Source of the DNA: Hyphomicrobiales bacterium
Lineage (GTDB): Bacteria > Pseudomonadota > Alphaproteobacteria > Rhizobiales > Kaistiaceae
Direction: 5' to 3'
Assembly: GCA_017305635.1 (NCBI GenBank)
Contig: JAFKKF010000019.1
Span: 1 to 64,000 of the forward strand
Length of the DNA: 64,000 nucleotides
Position numbers and translations under genes: made by a program. Shown piece by piece: positions 1-8,288 of the stretch (position 1 is the first letter of the stretch; every line of letters starts with the position of its first letter). The notes beneath the pieces are model-generated. The model searched no databases and had not been told where the DNA came from. It saw only the letters and a program-made list of their open reading frames with translations.

Positions 1-257
1 TCGATGGTATTGGTCATGCGCGCGACCGTATGCGGGCCGGTGATGGTCACGCCGTAGCCGATGTCGAGATGGTGCCATTCATAGGCGAGCGCGAGATTGG
101 CCCTGGTGACGAATTCCTCGCGCGGCACCATGAGGAAGGCGCGCTCGTTACGCTTTTCCCAGACGTCGTGGTGGGAGAGGAGCTGCAGGTAGCGGTCCCA
201 CCGCTCGCCGAGATAGTGCGCATCCTCGCCGCGGTTCTTGACCATCCAGTCGAATCT
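1..257 (-). pseudogene. 5'-truncated gene fragment, function not recognised
   Basis: The minus strand is open from the window edge to an in-frame TGA at 258-260. The predicted peptide begins around RFDWMVKNRGEDAHYLGER and continues with aromatic and His-rich soluble sequence (for example YEWHHLDIGYGV). Codon use is the GC-rich type of the rest of the chromosome, whereas the DNA immediately to the right is not. I do not recognise the family. The first ATG in frame is at 245, but no convincing ribosome site precedes it and the sequence change lies right there. I infer that the gene lost its 5' part where the foreign segment begins. It may instead be an intact gene that starts at 245 and continues out of the window. 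Confidence 0.45.
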
Positions 258-2010
258 TCATGTCGGACCGGGCGACTCCGTAGCTGTTCACCGACCGGCT
301 CTTCCCGATGTCGTCCTTCGCATCGGCAGCGTTGTCGACCTTCCCAATGCGGACTCTCTCTTCCAGGCAGTTGGAGCACCAGCAAGCGCTCAACCCAAGT
401 CGCCGCCCGACAATGTGCTCATCATCCCGATCGAGGAATGGCATCGACTGTTCGACGAACAGGCCGGCTCTCGCCCCGACACCATTCGCCTTCAGATCCA
501 TGCCAGGGTCAGCCGCTCGAATCTGCCCAGCGACCCCCAAGCCGCCTTCGTGATGACTACCGGTCAGGGGCACAATTTCGAGGCCAGGATGTCGGGCGGC
601 GCAGCCCTTTCGAACAACCTCGCCGCGACGCTGGACGCTTCCAGAGCCGACGCACTTTACGCGCACATCCTGTTTCTCTTCCTCGGCGCGCCCGGCGCTG
701 CCACCGCAGCACTGCTTACGATCGCCCTCGCCAGGTCCGATGCGGCCGCCCGGAAGCGGCGTCAGGCGCTTCTGCGCCTGCGTGGTGCCACCAATACCGT
801 GCTTCTCCAGATTGCGGCGGTGGAAGCACTGGCGATCGGAACCGTAGGGTCCGTCTTGGGTGGGGGCCTCGGGATTCTCGCTTCGGTCGCGCTTCTGGCG
901 GCCTCGCTCAGCGCCCTGCCCTCCCTCCTTTGGTGTGCGATCGCGGCCACGATGGGAATCTGCTTGTCGCTCGCCGCGATCCTGCTGCCAGCGTGGTGGG
1001 ACGCGAGGCATTTCACGATTGTAGCGGGACGCTCCCGGATCGATCGCACCTCTCGTCCGCTTTGGCTCCTGAGCTATCTGGACTTGTTCCTCCTGGGGAC
1101 GGCCGGATTGATCTTCTGGAAAACGGCGGCGTCCGGATATCAGATTGTTCTGGCGCCTGAAGGCGTGGCCGCGATCGCGATCGCAATCGACTATTGGGCA
1201 TTCCTCGCTCCTCTGCTCTTCTGGCTTGGAATGGCGATGCTCGCGCTTCGTGTTACGCGCAGGCTGCTCGGCTCGTCACGCATATTGGTCAGTCATCTCA
1301 TCGGGCCTGTCGGCCGGGCCATGACTCCCCTGGTCGCCGCTGCGCTCGCACGACAGCCCAACCGCCTCGCAAATGCCACGGCCCTCGCGACGCTCGCAAT
1401 TGCCTTTGCCGCCTCCACCGCGATCTTCAACGCGACCTATCAGTCCTAGGCTCTTGTGGACGCGGAACTCACGAATGGTGCAGACATCACCGTGACGGGC
1501 AGCACCTCCAATCCGTCGGGACAATTGGCAGGACAGCTCGCGTCGATCGACGGAGTAGGCGCTGTCGTCCCCATGCAGCACCGGCTCGCCTATGTGGGCG
1601 CCGACTTGCAGGATCTATACGGCATCGATCCCGCGGCAATTGCGAATGCAACGACAATGTCCAATGCGTATTTCGGCAGCGGAGACGCCTCCGCTACGCT
1701 AGCTGCCCTGCGAAGCACGCCCGACGGCGTCCTTCTCTCCGAAGAGACGGTCGCGGACTTCCAGCTGCAGCCCAACGACATGATCAATCTCCGACTTCAG
1801 AGCGTATCCGATCATCAGTACCACGCCGTTCCCTTTCGCTTCATCGGTGTGGTTCGCGAATTTCCAACGGCGCCGTCCGACTCGTTCATCGTCGCGAATG
1901 CAGACTATGTTGCGAAGTGGACAGGAAGCGCGGCCGCGGAGGTCGTCCTGATAAGAACGACAGAGGATCCAGCCAAGGTATTGCCGCGCCTTGCGGCTGC
2001 CCTCTACGTC
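258..2010 (+). pseudogene. FtsX/MacB-type ABC transporter permease, decayed
   Basis: Frame 1 encodes a long stretch typical of large FtsX-type permeases. It starts in the periplasmic part (VVDLPNADSLFQAVGAP), then a core with RRQALLRLRGATNTVLLQ followed by hydrophobic helices (about 800-1000 and 1170-1300), then a second extracytoplasmic part after 1456. The frame is interrupted by one amber codon at 1447-1449, and the same reading frame resumes directly with conserved-looking sequence (VDAELTNGADITVTGS). The CAG-to-TAG change is the simplest cause. The N-terminal part and the C-terminal membrane domain expected for the family (usually over 800 residues) are missing; beyond about 2010 the similarity stops. 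No partner ATPase gene is present. The gene is non-functional and its codon use is less GC-rich than its neighbours. Confidence 0.7.
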
Positions 2011-2442
2011 GCCGCGGTGGCCAGGCTTGGCGAAGATGCCGCGGAAAGCCCAAATCTCACTACGCTACGGCCATATCTCACTGCCGATTTCGATGGATCG
2101 TTCGTGGGAGGCTTTCGAGCCGTGGCTCGGATTTCCTGGTTCCTGAGCTATCAAGTCGAGCTTTGGCACAACGCCGCCGAAGCGATGCCTCGCGGCAAGG
2201 ACGGGCGCCATCCGCACCGGGAAGGCGGCACCGGATCAGCCAAACGAGACAGCGGCGCACGTTCCTTGAACGGCTCAAGCTTCGTCCAAGAGAGTCCTCG
2301 TCCTGCGTGAAGACCTGTGGCGCTGCGTTAACGCAATGGCTGGCTCCTGTATCGACTTGCCGACGCCCTAGCTGAGGTGCGCGAGCATGTCATGGTCTAG
2401 GAGTGTTTCGTCGACACGGATCGAAGCTTCAGCGGTTCGCTA
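2011..2442. other. Island scar without recognisable gene
   Basis: Open frames here are short and run over the end of the permease remnant, but none resembles a known protein. The sequence reads as scrambled coding debris of moderate GC between the permease remnant and the regulator fragment. Confidence 0.4.
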
Positions 2443-2672
2443 CCGGCGTCTCGGCTTATCCTGTGACTTCGTGCTAGGCCGACCAGCGTGAGTATCGCCA
2501 GCCACAAACATCACATGGTCGACACCGAGCGCGAGCGACAACCCATAGATCGTCACGATGGTCGGATTTCGACGGCCGCGCTCGAGGTCGGAGAGGTATT
2601 GCTGGCTGAACCCTGACCGCTCGGCGAACCGCTCCTGCGTCAGGTCGCGGGCAAACGGAGAGAGACCGTCAT
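2443..2672 (-). pseudogene. XRE-family helix-turn-helix regulator fragment
   Basis: The minus strand encodes a classic Cro/C1-type HTH: LTQERFAERSGFSQQYLSD followed by LERGRRNPTIVTIYGLSLAL, ending at a TAG (2443-2445). This covers most of the five-helix domain and a short tail. No start codon lies in this frame before an upstream TGA; the nearest ATG (2670-2672) is in another frame and ends after ten codons. The N-terminal helix therefore appears to be lost through a small frameshift. Similar short XRE proteins are common in islands and phages, which fits the surrounding debris. A functional gene with an unusual start cannot be fully excluded. Confidence 0.6.
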
Positions 2673-2759
2673 GGCGAGGAGCGTATCAACGGTTCGGGAC
2701 GGCTACCGGAAGGTCACGACAAAGACCGGCGGGGCTCGTATGGAGTTCCCTGCCGCCCC

Positions 2760-2907
2760 ACAGGCGTAGAGGTCGCACTCATGGTCATAGGCGAAGTCGA
2801 CGCGCTCGAAGGTGCCGTCGCGGCGCCCGGACTTGTCGAAGACAGGGAATGTGCGGCTCGGTCCCGCGCTCGTGGACGAGCCAGCCAAGCATCGCCGCGG
2901 AGCCATA
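2760..2907 (-). mobile_element. IS1182-like transposase remnant
   Basis: Two minus-strand frames join to give YGSAAMLGWLVHERGTEPHIP and then VFDKSGRRDGTFERVDFAYD, ending near DLYAC. From memory, the HIPVFDKSxRxDGTF block with the following Asp/Tyr-rich stretch is typical of IS1182-family DDE transposases of rhizobia. The frame change falls at one extra A on the plus strand near 2844. Only about 50 residues of a normally 450-residue protein remain and no terminal inverted repeats were found, so this is a dead fragment. Confidence 0.65.
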
Positions 2908-3011
2908 GGGTTCACGAGGTACCAGGCGAGCGGCCGTTACCCCAAATGTTACCCCGACACATTTCCCAGCGGGGAGTGTGTACTTAATCTGTTCTAAGCC
3001 ATTGATTTCAC

Positions 3012-3088
3012 TGGTGACCCCGGCGGGATTCGAACCCACGGCCCTCAGATTAGGAATCTGATGCTCTATCCTGCTGAGCTACGGGGTC
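3012..3088 (-). tRNA. tRNA-Arg (anticodon CCT)
   Basis: The minus strand folds as a standard tRNA. The acceptor stem GACCCCG pairs with CGGGGTC, the anticodon arm is TCAGA-TTCCTAA-TCTGA with anticodon CCT (reads AGG), and the T arm carries GGTTCGAATCC. The 3' end, discriminator A at 3015 and an encoded CCA (3014-3012), is followed directly by the foreign-looking segment. That is the usual side for integration of islands that use a tRNA 3' end as attachment site. No second copy of the 3' end was found in the window. Confidence 0.95.
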
Positions 3089-3100
3089 ACCGTGGTCGCA

Positions 3101-3129
3101 TGGCTAAGCCCGCCCCGTCCGCCGGTCAA
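3101..3129 (-). promoter_or_regulatory. Candidate sigma-70 promoter of tRNA-Arg
   Basis: On the minus strand a TTGACC box (3129-3124) is followed after 17 bases by TAGCCA (3106-3101). The tRNA 5' end lies about 12 bases further downstream. The -35 box is strong, the -10 box weak. Confidence 0.45.
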
Positions 3130-3186
3130 GGCCGGCAGACAACCGCCAGGTGCGGGATCCGGCGGACACCGCTACGGAGGCCGCCG

Positions 3187-4668
3187 TCAGTTCCGGCGCT
3201 CCGGCGCGCGGCCGAAATCAATGAAGCCGCGCTGGATGTCGGTGCGCAGCAGTTCGACCCGCACCTTGTCGCCGACGTCGAGCCCCTCGAAGCCGCGCAC
3301 GAGCTTGCCCTCCGCCGTCGGTCCGCTGATGCGCACCCAGGTGCCCTTCTCCGACGCGCCGGTGACGATCGCGTCGTAGCGGGTACCGATGCGCGAGGCG
3401 AGGATCAGCGCCGCAGCCGACTTCCGCACCTGCCGCTCGACCTTGTCGGCATTGTCTTCCTGCAACGTGCAATGGGCGGCGAGAGCCGATAGTTCGTCGT
3501 TCGAATAGGGCACCGCGGCGCCCGCCAGCGCCGCCTTGAGAAGCCGCTGCGCGATCAGATCCGGATAGCGCCGGTTCGGCGCCGTCGAATGCGTATAGTC
3601 GCGGAGCGACAGGCCGAAATGCCCCTCGCCGCCCCTCCCCGGCAGCTCGAGCTGGTATTCGCCCGAGCCCAGCATCTTCACGATCGAAAGCGAGATGTCG
3701 GGAAAATGGACCGGGTCGTGGACGCGGCGGTCCTCGAGGAAGGCGTCGAGCGCCGGCGCGCTCGGCTCCCGCGGCAGCTTCGTCCCGTGTTCAGCCGCAA
3801 GGTAGACGATGCGGTCCCAGCGCCGTGGCACCGAGAGCACGCGCCGGATGGTCGGGTAGCCCTTGTCGGAGAGGAACCGCGCCGTCGAGACGTTGGCGGC
3901 GATCATGAAGTCCTCGATCAGGTCCTTCGCCCGGTTGCGCTGGTCCGGCTTCATGTCGACGAGCCGGTCATTCTCGTAGACCGGCCGCGCCTCTATCGTC
4001 TCGAGGCGGAGCGCCCCGCGTTCCTGGCGTTTGCGGCGCATGGCAAGCGCCACCCGGTCCTGCAGCCGCAGCGCCGCGTCGAGCCCGGGCACCGCGGCGA
4101 CCGCCGCCGGAGCCGGGCCGGCATCGTCCAGCCACGCCGCCACCGCGTTGTAGGCGAGCTTGGCGTGGTTGAAGACCGCCGCCGCATAGTGCCGCGCGCC
4201 GGTGATCTCGCCATCGGCCGAGACCGTCATGTCGACCACCAGGGCGAGCCGCTTCTCGCCGGCATTCAGCGAGGTGAGGTTGGTCGAAAGCTTCTCCGGC
4301 AACATCGGGAAGATGCGCGCGGCCGTGTAGACCGAGGTCGTGTTGGTGCGCGCGTGATGGTCGATCGCCGATCCCTTCTTCACCAGCGCGTCGACATCGG
4401 CGATCGCAACCAGGATGCGCGCCCCGCCATCGGCGAGCGGCTCGCCGGCGGTGAGCTGGTCGAGGTCGCGCGAATCGTCATTGTCGATGGAGCACCAGAG
4501 GAGGGCGGTGAGGTCGGCGACCCCGGGCGGCGGATCGGCCGGCGCCGCGAGGCGCCCGGTCTCCGCCATGGCCTCGCGCGAGAAATCCGGTTGCAGGCCG
4601 TGATCGATCATCGCCTGGCGGGCGAGGCCGCCGAGGTCCTGCAGCGAATCGCGTCGGCTGTCCATCAA
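3187..4668 (-). CDS. RNB-domain ribonuclease (RNase II/R family)
   Basis: This 493-residue protein carries the RNB exoribonuclease catalytic core. The active-site block SIDNDDSRDLDQL (about residues 60-75) holds the acidic residues that bind Mg2+, followed by VAIADVDALV, and later TNTTSVYTAARIFPMLPEKLS and the YTHSTAPNRRYPDLIAQRLL signature. A short C-terminal segment after residue 420 resembles an S1-like OB fold. The length is well below full RNase R (about 750), as the N-terminal cold-shock domains are absent. It presumably degrades RNA 3' to 5' in the cytoplasm. Two adjacent ATG codons (4668, 4665) are possible starts. It lies upstream of tRNA-Arg on the same strand. Confidence 0.9.
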   Translation of the reverse strand: MMDSRRDSLQDLGGLARQAMIDHGLQPDFSREAMAETGRLAAPADPPPGVADLTALLWCSIDNDDSRDLDQLTAGEPLADGGARILVAIADVDALVKKGSAIDHHARTNTTSVYTAARIFPMLPEKLSTNLTSLNAGEKRLALVVDMTVSADGEITGARHYAAAVFNHAKLAYNAVAAWLDDAGPAPAAVAAVPGLDAALRLQDRVALAMRRKRQERGALRLETIEARPVYENDRLVDMKPDQRNRAKDLIEDFMIAANVSTARFLSDKGYPTIRRVLSVPRRWDRIVYLAAEHGTKLPREPSAPALDAFLEDRRVHDPVHFPDISLSIVKMLGSGEYQLELPGRGGEGHFGLSLRDYTHSTAPNRRYPDLIAQRLLKAALAGAAVPYSNDELSALAAHCTLQEDNADKVERQVRKSAAALILASRIGTRYDAIVTGASEKGTWVRISGPTAEGKLVRGFEGLDVGDKVRVELLRTDIQRGFIDFGRAPERRN

Positions 4669-4713
4669 TCAGGGCCCCCGCCCCGAATCTCGTCCACCTG
4701 TGAGAGCCTGCGC

Positions 4714-4920
4714 TCAATAGGCCCAGCGTCCGCAAATCCAGACGTCGCGACGGAGCTTGAAGTCCCAGGCGAAGCAAAGCGGGAATTCGGCCGGGTTGAA
4801 GTTCGGATCGTGGGTGTCCTTGGTCGTATGGTGGACCCTGTGGCTGTGGTTGGCGGAGGCCGCGAGGCCGGAAACGGCGAGCAGCGCACACGCCACCGGC
4901 ACCACGAGGAATTTCGTCAT
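4714..4920 (-). CDS. Small secreted protein, 68 residues
   Basis: The ATG at 4920 is preceded by GGAG about ten bases upstream. The product starts with a signal peptide (MTKFLVVPVACALLAVSGLAA), giving a mature peptide of roughly 45 residues. That peptide is rich in His and Asp (HSHRVHHTTKDTHDPN) and ends with two Cys in an aromatic context (FPLCFAWDF, VWICGRWAY). The two Cys could form a disulfide in the periplasm, and the His-rich head could bind metal; both are inference. I do not recognise the family. It stands alone between the RNB gene and the DUF993 gene, on the same strand as both. Confidence 0.65.
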   Translation of the reverse strand: MTKFLVVPVACALLAVSGLAASANHSHRVHHTTKDTHDPNFNPAEFPLCFAWDFKLRRDVWICGRWAY

Positions 4921-5000
4921 TTCGCAACTCCACAAGCATCGTCCCCCGGGCAACATAGCGCCTACTGCGGCCATTGCCATAGGGGACCGGCAAAACGCCC

Positions 5001-6158
5001 TCATCGCACCCCGCCGAGCGCCAGCACGAGCCGCATCCGCTCCGATGCCAGGTCCGGGTCGGCGAGGACGCGCGCCGCATCGGCCAGCCGGAAGAGCTCC
5101 GCCAGATGCACCAGCGAGCGCGCACTTTCCTGTCCGCCGATCATGCGGAAATGGTCCTGGAATCCGTTCAGGTAGGCGAGGTAGACGATGCCCGTCTTGT
5201 AGAACCAGGTCGGCGCCTTGAAGATATGCCGGCTGAGCGGCACGGTCGGTGCCAGCAGCGTGTCGAAACCGTCGCGATCCCCCGCCGCGAGGCATCCGAG
5301 CGCCGCGGCCGCCGCCGGCGCTATGGCATCGAATATGCCGAGCAGCGCATCGGAGTGGTAGCCGTTCTCGCCGGCAATCAGCTCGGCATAGTTGAAGTCG
5401 TCGCCGGTATACATGCGCACGCCCGCGGGCAACTGGCGCCGCATGGCGATCTCGCGCTCCTTCGAGAGCAGCGAGACCTTGATGCCGTCGACCTTCGATA
5501 CATGACCGGCAATCACCGCGAGGCAGGTCGCGGTCGCCGCGTCGAGGTCGCGCGTGCCCCAGTAGCCGGCAAGCTGCGGATCGAACATGTCGCCGAGCCA
5601 GTGCACGATCACCGGCTGGGACGCCTGGGCGAGCAGCCGGTCATAGACGCGCGCATAGTCCTCCGGTCCCTTCGCGGCGCGCGCCAGCGCCCGGCTCGCC
5701 ATCATGATGACCCGCCCGCCGAGGCGTTCTATCGCCTCGAACTGCATCTCGTAGGCGGCGATGACCGCGTCGGGCGAATGTGTCACGGCAGGGTCGAGAT
5801 GGTCGGTCCCGGCCCCGCAGGCGATCAGCGCGCCGGCCCTCCCCTTCGCCGCATCGAGGGAGCGGCGGATCAACTCCTCCGCCTCCCTCCAGCCGAGCCC
5901 CATGCCGCGCTGCGCCGTGTCCATCGCCTCGGCGACGCCCAGACCCAAGTCCCAGAGATGGTGCCGGAAGGCGATGGTCCGCTCCCAGTCGATCGCCGTC
6001 GCGGTCCACGGATCCGCATCGGCGAGCGGATCGGCGACGACATGCGCGGCGGAGAAGGCGATGCGGCTGAACGGTGCCGGCGCCGCCGGAGGAAGCGGTG
6101 CGGTGCGGATGCGGTATTCCTCGATCCGGCCATCGGCGGTCGGCAGTCGGAGAGCCAT
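5001..6158 (-). CDS. DUF993 family protein (TIM-barrel, DHDPS-like)
   Basis: The 385-residue product matches what I recall of DUF993 proteins, which resemble the dihydrodipicolinate-synthase/aldolase fold and accompany sugar or inositol catabolism genes in rhizobia. Recognisable stretches are GLGWREAEELIRRSL, IACGAGTDHL, VIVHWLGDMFDPQLAGYWG, KVDGIKVSLLSKERE (a candidate Schiff-base lysine lies here) and MYTGDDFNYAELIAGE. The start at 6158 is chosen over an upstream ATG at 6257 because a GGAAGCG site precedes it and the homologous sequence (MALRLPTADGRI) begins there. The substrate is unknown. It is divergent from the HtrA-like gene. Confidence 0.75.
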   Translation of the reverse strand: MALRLPTADGRIEEYRIRTAPLPPAAPAPFSRIAFSAAHVVADPLADADPWTATAIDWERTIAFRHHLWDLGLGVAEAMDTAQRGMGLGWREAEELIRRSLDAAKGRAGALIACGAGTDHLDPAVTHSPDAVIAAYEMQFEAIERLGGRVIMMASRALARAAKGPEDYARVYDRLLAQASQPVIVHWLGDMFDPQLAGYWGTRDLDAATATCLAVIAGHVSKVDGIKVSLLSKEREIAMRRQLPAGVRMYTGDDFNYAELIAGENGYHSDALLGIFDAIAPAAAAALGCLAAGDRDGFDTLLAPTVPLSRHIFKAPTWFYKTGIVYLAYLNGFQDHFRMIGGQESARSLVHLAELFRLADAARVLADPDLASERMRLVLALGGVR

Positions 6159-6204
6159 GGAGCGCTTCCTTCGTTCAACTGGCGGCCCGATGATGCGGCC
6201 TGCC

Positions 6205-6233
6205 TTGCAGACCGCGATCCTGTCACAAATATT
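6205..6233 (+). promoter_or_regulatory. Candidate promoter of the HtrA-like gene
   Basis: TTGCAG (6205-6210) is separated by 17 bases from AATATT (6228-6233), which is a reasonable sigma-70 pair in otherwise GC-rich DNA. It points toward the gene at 6310, giving a leader of about 70 bases. Confidence 0.4.
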
Positions 6234-6252
6234 CCGCAGGGTAGCACCCTTC

Positions 6253-6282
6253 GGCATCCTCCGTTGATGCCGCGAGGATGCC
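6253..6282. repeat. Perfect 9-bp inverted repeat in leader of HtrA-like gene
   Basis: GGCATCCTC (6253-6261) and GAGGATGCC (6274-6282) are exact inverted copies with a 12-base spacer. They lie between the candidate promoter and the ATG at 6310. It could be an operator half-site pair or a hairpin in the leader RNA. Confidence 0.55.
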
Positions 6283-6309
6283 GAGGGCGGCCGACAGGAG
6301 TTCTTTTCG

Positions 6310-7287
6310 ATGCCTCCACGGGACGAATGGCAGATCCCTGCCGACGAGCAGCCGCGGCGGGAGGACCATGCCTATGACCTCGACGCGGCCCTGTCCGCCG
6401 TCGTCGGCGTCCGCGCCACCGTGCCGGAGGATGCCTTCACCGCCGGCGTGCTCGGCACGGAGCGTGCCGGCCACGGCGTCGCCATCCGGCGCGACGGCCT
6501 GATCCTGACCATCGGCTATCTCGTCACCGAGGCCGAATCGATCTGGCTGACGCTCGCCGGCGGCCGCGTCGTGCCCGGCCACGTCATCGGCTACGACCAG
6601 ACGACCGGCTTCGGCCTCGTCCAGGCGCTCGCCCGGCTCGACATGCCGGCGCTGCCCCTCGGCCGCTCGGCCGATGTCGCCCCGGGCGACAAGCTGGTCG
6701 TCGCGGGAGCCGGCGGGCGCCATCATGCCGTCGCGGCCGAAGTGGTCGCCAAGCGCGAATTCGCGGGCTACTGGGAATACGTGCTCGACGAGGCCATCTT
6801 CACCGCGCCCGCCCATCCCTTCTGGGGCGGCGCGGCGGCGATCGATGCCGACGGGCGCCTCGTCGGCATCGGGTCGCTGCAACTGGAGCAGGCGGTCGCC
6901 GACGGGGAGAACGAGCGGCTCAACATGATCGTGCCCATCGACCTGCTCAGGCCGATCCTCGACGACATCCTCGCCATCGGCCGGCCGAACCGGCCGGCGC
7001 GGCCCTGGCTCGGCCTCTACGCGACGGAAGTGGACGACCACGTGCTCGTCGCCGGTCTCGCGAGCCGTGGCCCGGCGCAGCGCGCCGACCTTCGCACGGG
7101 CGACGTCGTGGTCGCGGTGAGCGGCCGGCGCGTCAGCGACCTTGCGAGCTTCTTCCGCGGCGTATGGGCGCTTGGCAATGCCGGGGTCGAGGTCCCGATC
7201 ACGGTGGTCCGGGACGGCCGGACGACCGAGCTGCGCGTCGCCTCCGCAGATCGCGACGATTTCCTGCGCGGCCCGCGACTGCAGTAG
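6310..7287 (+). CDS. HtrA/trypsin-like protein with PDZ domain, catalytic triad lost
   Basis: The 325-residue protein has the two-barrel S1C protease layout (residues about 25-215) and a C-terminal PDZ domain (about 228-315, with WLGLYATEV, GPAQRADLRTGDVVVAVSGR). All three catalytic positions appear replaced. The His of the TNxHV motif is Tyr70 (LTIGYLVTEAE), the Asp of the TDLAV motif is Gly100 (DQTTGFGLVQ), and the Ser of GNSGGP is Trp172 (PFWGGAAA). No signal peptide or membrane anchor is visible, so it is probably cytoplasmic. Loss of catalysis is read from motif alignment by eye. A binding or scaffold role is inference. Start ATG 6310 follows AGGAG at 6297-6301. Confidence 0.8.
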   Translation: MPPRDEWQIPADEQPRREDHAYDLDAALSAVVGVRATVPEDAFTAGVLGTERAGHGVAIRRDGLILTIGYLVTEAESIWLTLAGGRVVPGHVIGYDQTTGFGLVQALARLDMPALPLGRSADVAPGDKLVVAGAGGRHHAVAAEVVAKREFAGYWEYVLDEAIFTAPAHPFWGGAAAIDADGRLVGIGSLQLEQAVADGENERLNMIVPIDLLRPILDDILAIGRPNRPARPWLGLYATEVDDHVLVAGLASRGPAQRADLRTGDVVVAVSGRRVSDLASFFRGVWALGNAGVEVPITVVRDGRTTELRVASADRDDFLRGPRLQ

Positions 7288-7293
7288 CAGGCG

Positions 7294-7312
7294 CCGCCGG
7301 CTCGGCCGGCGG
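7294..7312. terminator. Bidirectional terminator-like hairpin
   Basis: CCGCCGGC (7294-7301) and GCCGGCGG (7305-7312) form an 8-bp GC stem with a TCG loop, placed between two convergent genes. No long T run follows on either strand. Confidence 0.5.
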
Positions 7313-7320
7313 TGTCGCCG

Positions 7321-8106
7321 CTAGTTCTTCGCCGTCACCGTCGGCGGCTTCTTCTTCATGATGTCGAGGACCTTCAGGATGACCTCGTTCTGGACCCCCT
7401 CCATCTTGTCGATGTTGAGGTGGTCGATGTCGTGGCGGTCGCTCATGTTGATGTTGACGAGCGTCCCCTTGAAGTTCGGGGCCGCGACCACCTTCTTCCC
7501 GTAGCCTGCCGTCGGCTTGTAGTAGTTGATCACCTCGACGGTCGGATTGGTGATCGGCAGGATGTCGGCGACGCCGTCGAAGGCTACCACGAGGCGCACC
7601 TTGATGCCGTTATGGGCGAGCCAGTTGGCCATCACCAGCGAGGCATCGGCGCCGAGCGAATGGCCGATCAGGATGACCGGCTCGACCGGCTTCTTGGCCT
7701 TGTAGTCGGCGATGATCTGGTCGGCGAACTCATGCCAGCGCGAATGATTGGCGAGCTGCACCGGCAGGCCATAGGCGGTCATCTCCTTGGCCATCTTGTC
7801 CATGCCGCGCGAGAAGATGTTGCCGAGCCCGCGGAGCACGATGATGCGTCCATAGCCATAGGGCTTCGGATTGGCGGGCGGCGGCGGCAGCTCCACCTTC
7901 GGATCGGCCTTGGCCGCGCTGGTATCGAGGCCGGTCGCGGTCTTGTCGGCGCTCACCGGCTTGACCGGCGACGCCGCCGGGCGCGGCTTCGGCAGCTTGA
8001 CCGGATCGTCCGCGAAGGCGCCGCCCGGAGCGGTGGCGACCGCCAAGGCAAGCAAGACGAACGCGATCGCGGCAAGCGCTGGACGACGCAGGAAGATCGA
8101 GGGCAT
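7321..8106 (-). CDS. Exported alpha/beta-hydrolase-like protein
   Basis: The 261-residue product begins with a signal peptide (MPSIFLRRPALAAIAFVLLA to about residue 32), followed by a Pro/Ala/Lys-rich linker (residues 33-80). The globular part has a lipase-type nucleophile elbow, VILIGHSLGADASL (GHSLG, Ser near residue 160), a possible acid in VVAFDGVADI and a late His in SDRHDIDHLN. This suggests a periplasmic esterase, thioesterase or lipase-like enzyme, with substrate unknown. The ATG at 8106 is taken because the signal peptide starts there; a longer frame upstream has no homologous content. It is the last of three same-strand hydrolase-like genes. Confidence 0.75.
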   Translation of the reverse strand: MPSIFLRRPALAAIAFVLLALAVATAPGGAFADDPVKLPKPRPAASPVKPVSADKTATGLDTSAAKADPKVELPPPPANPKPYGYGRIIVLRGLGNIFSRGMDKMAKEMTAYGLPVQLANHSRWHEFADQIIADYKAKKPVEPVILIGHSLGADASLVMANWLAHNGIKVRLVVAFDGVADILPITNPTVEVINYYKPTAGYGKKVVAAPNFKGTLVNINMSDRHDIDHLNIDKMEGVQNEVILKVLDIMKKKPPTVTAKN

Positions 8107-8173
8107 CACCCACTCCTGAAACCGGCACGGGCGGGCGGACTGCTCCCATGGCGCCGGCGCTGCAACCCCACCA

Positions 8174-8194
8174 CTGCCGGCACCATGCCGGCAG
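8174..8194. repeat. Perfect 9-bp hairpin between two hydrolase-like genes
   Basis: CTGCCGGCA (8174-8182) and TGCCGGCAG (8186-8194) are separated by only three bases. The hairpin lies downstream of the 8289-9524 gene on the minus strand, so it may end or stabilise that transcript. No T tract follows. Confidence 0.5.
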
Positions 8195-8288
8195 GCCGAG
8201 GGAGGGTCAATAGAGGCCGGTGCCCCTCCAGGGCCGGGCGGGAGCCTAGCGAGGCTTGCGGCGGATTGAAGGCATTGCGGCCGCGCCC

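Noticed and set aside
3015-3060. Second copy of the tRNA-Arg 3' end as an attachment site
   Set aside because: Searched by eye in 1-3000 for the T-arm and acceptor sequence; no duplicate was found.
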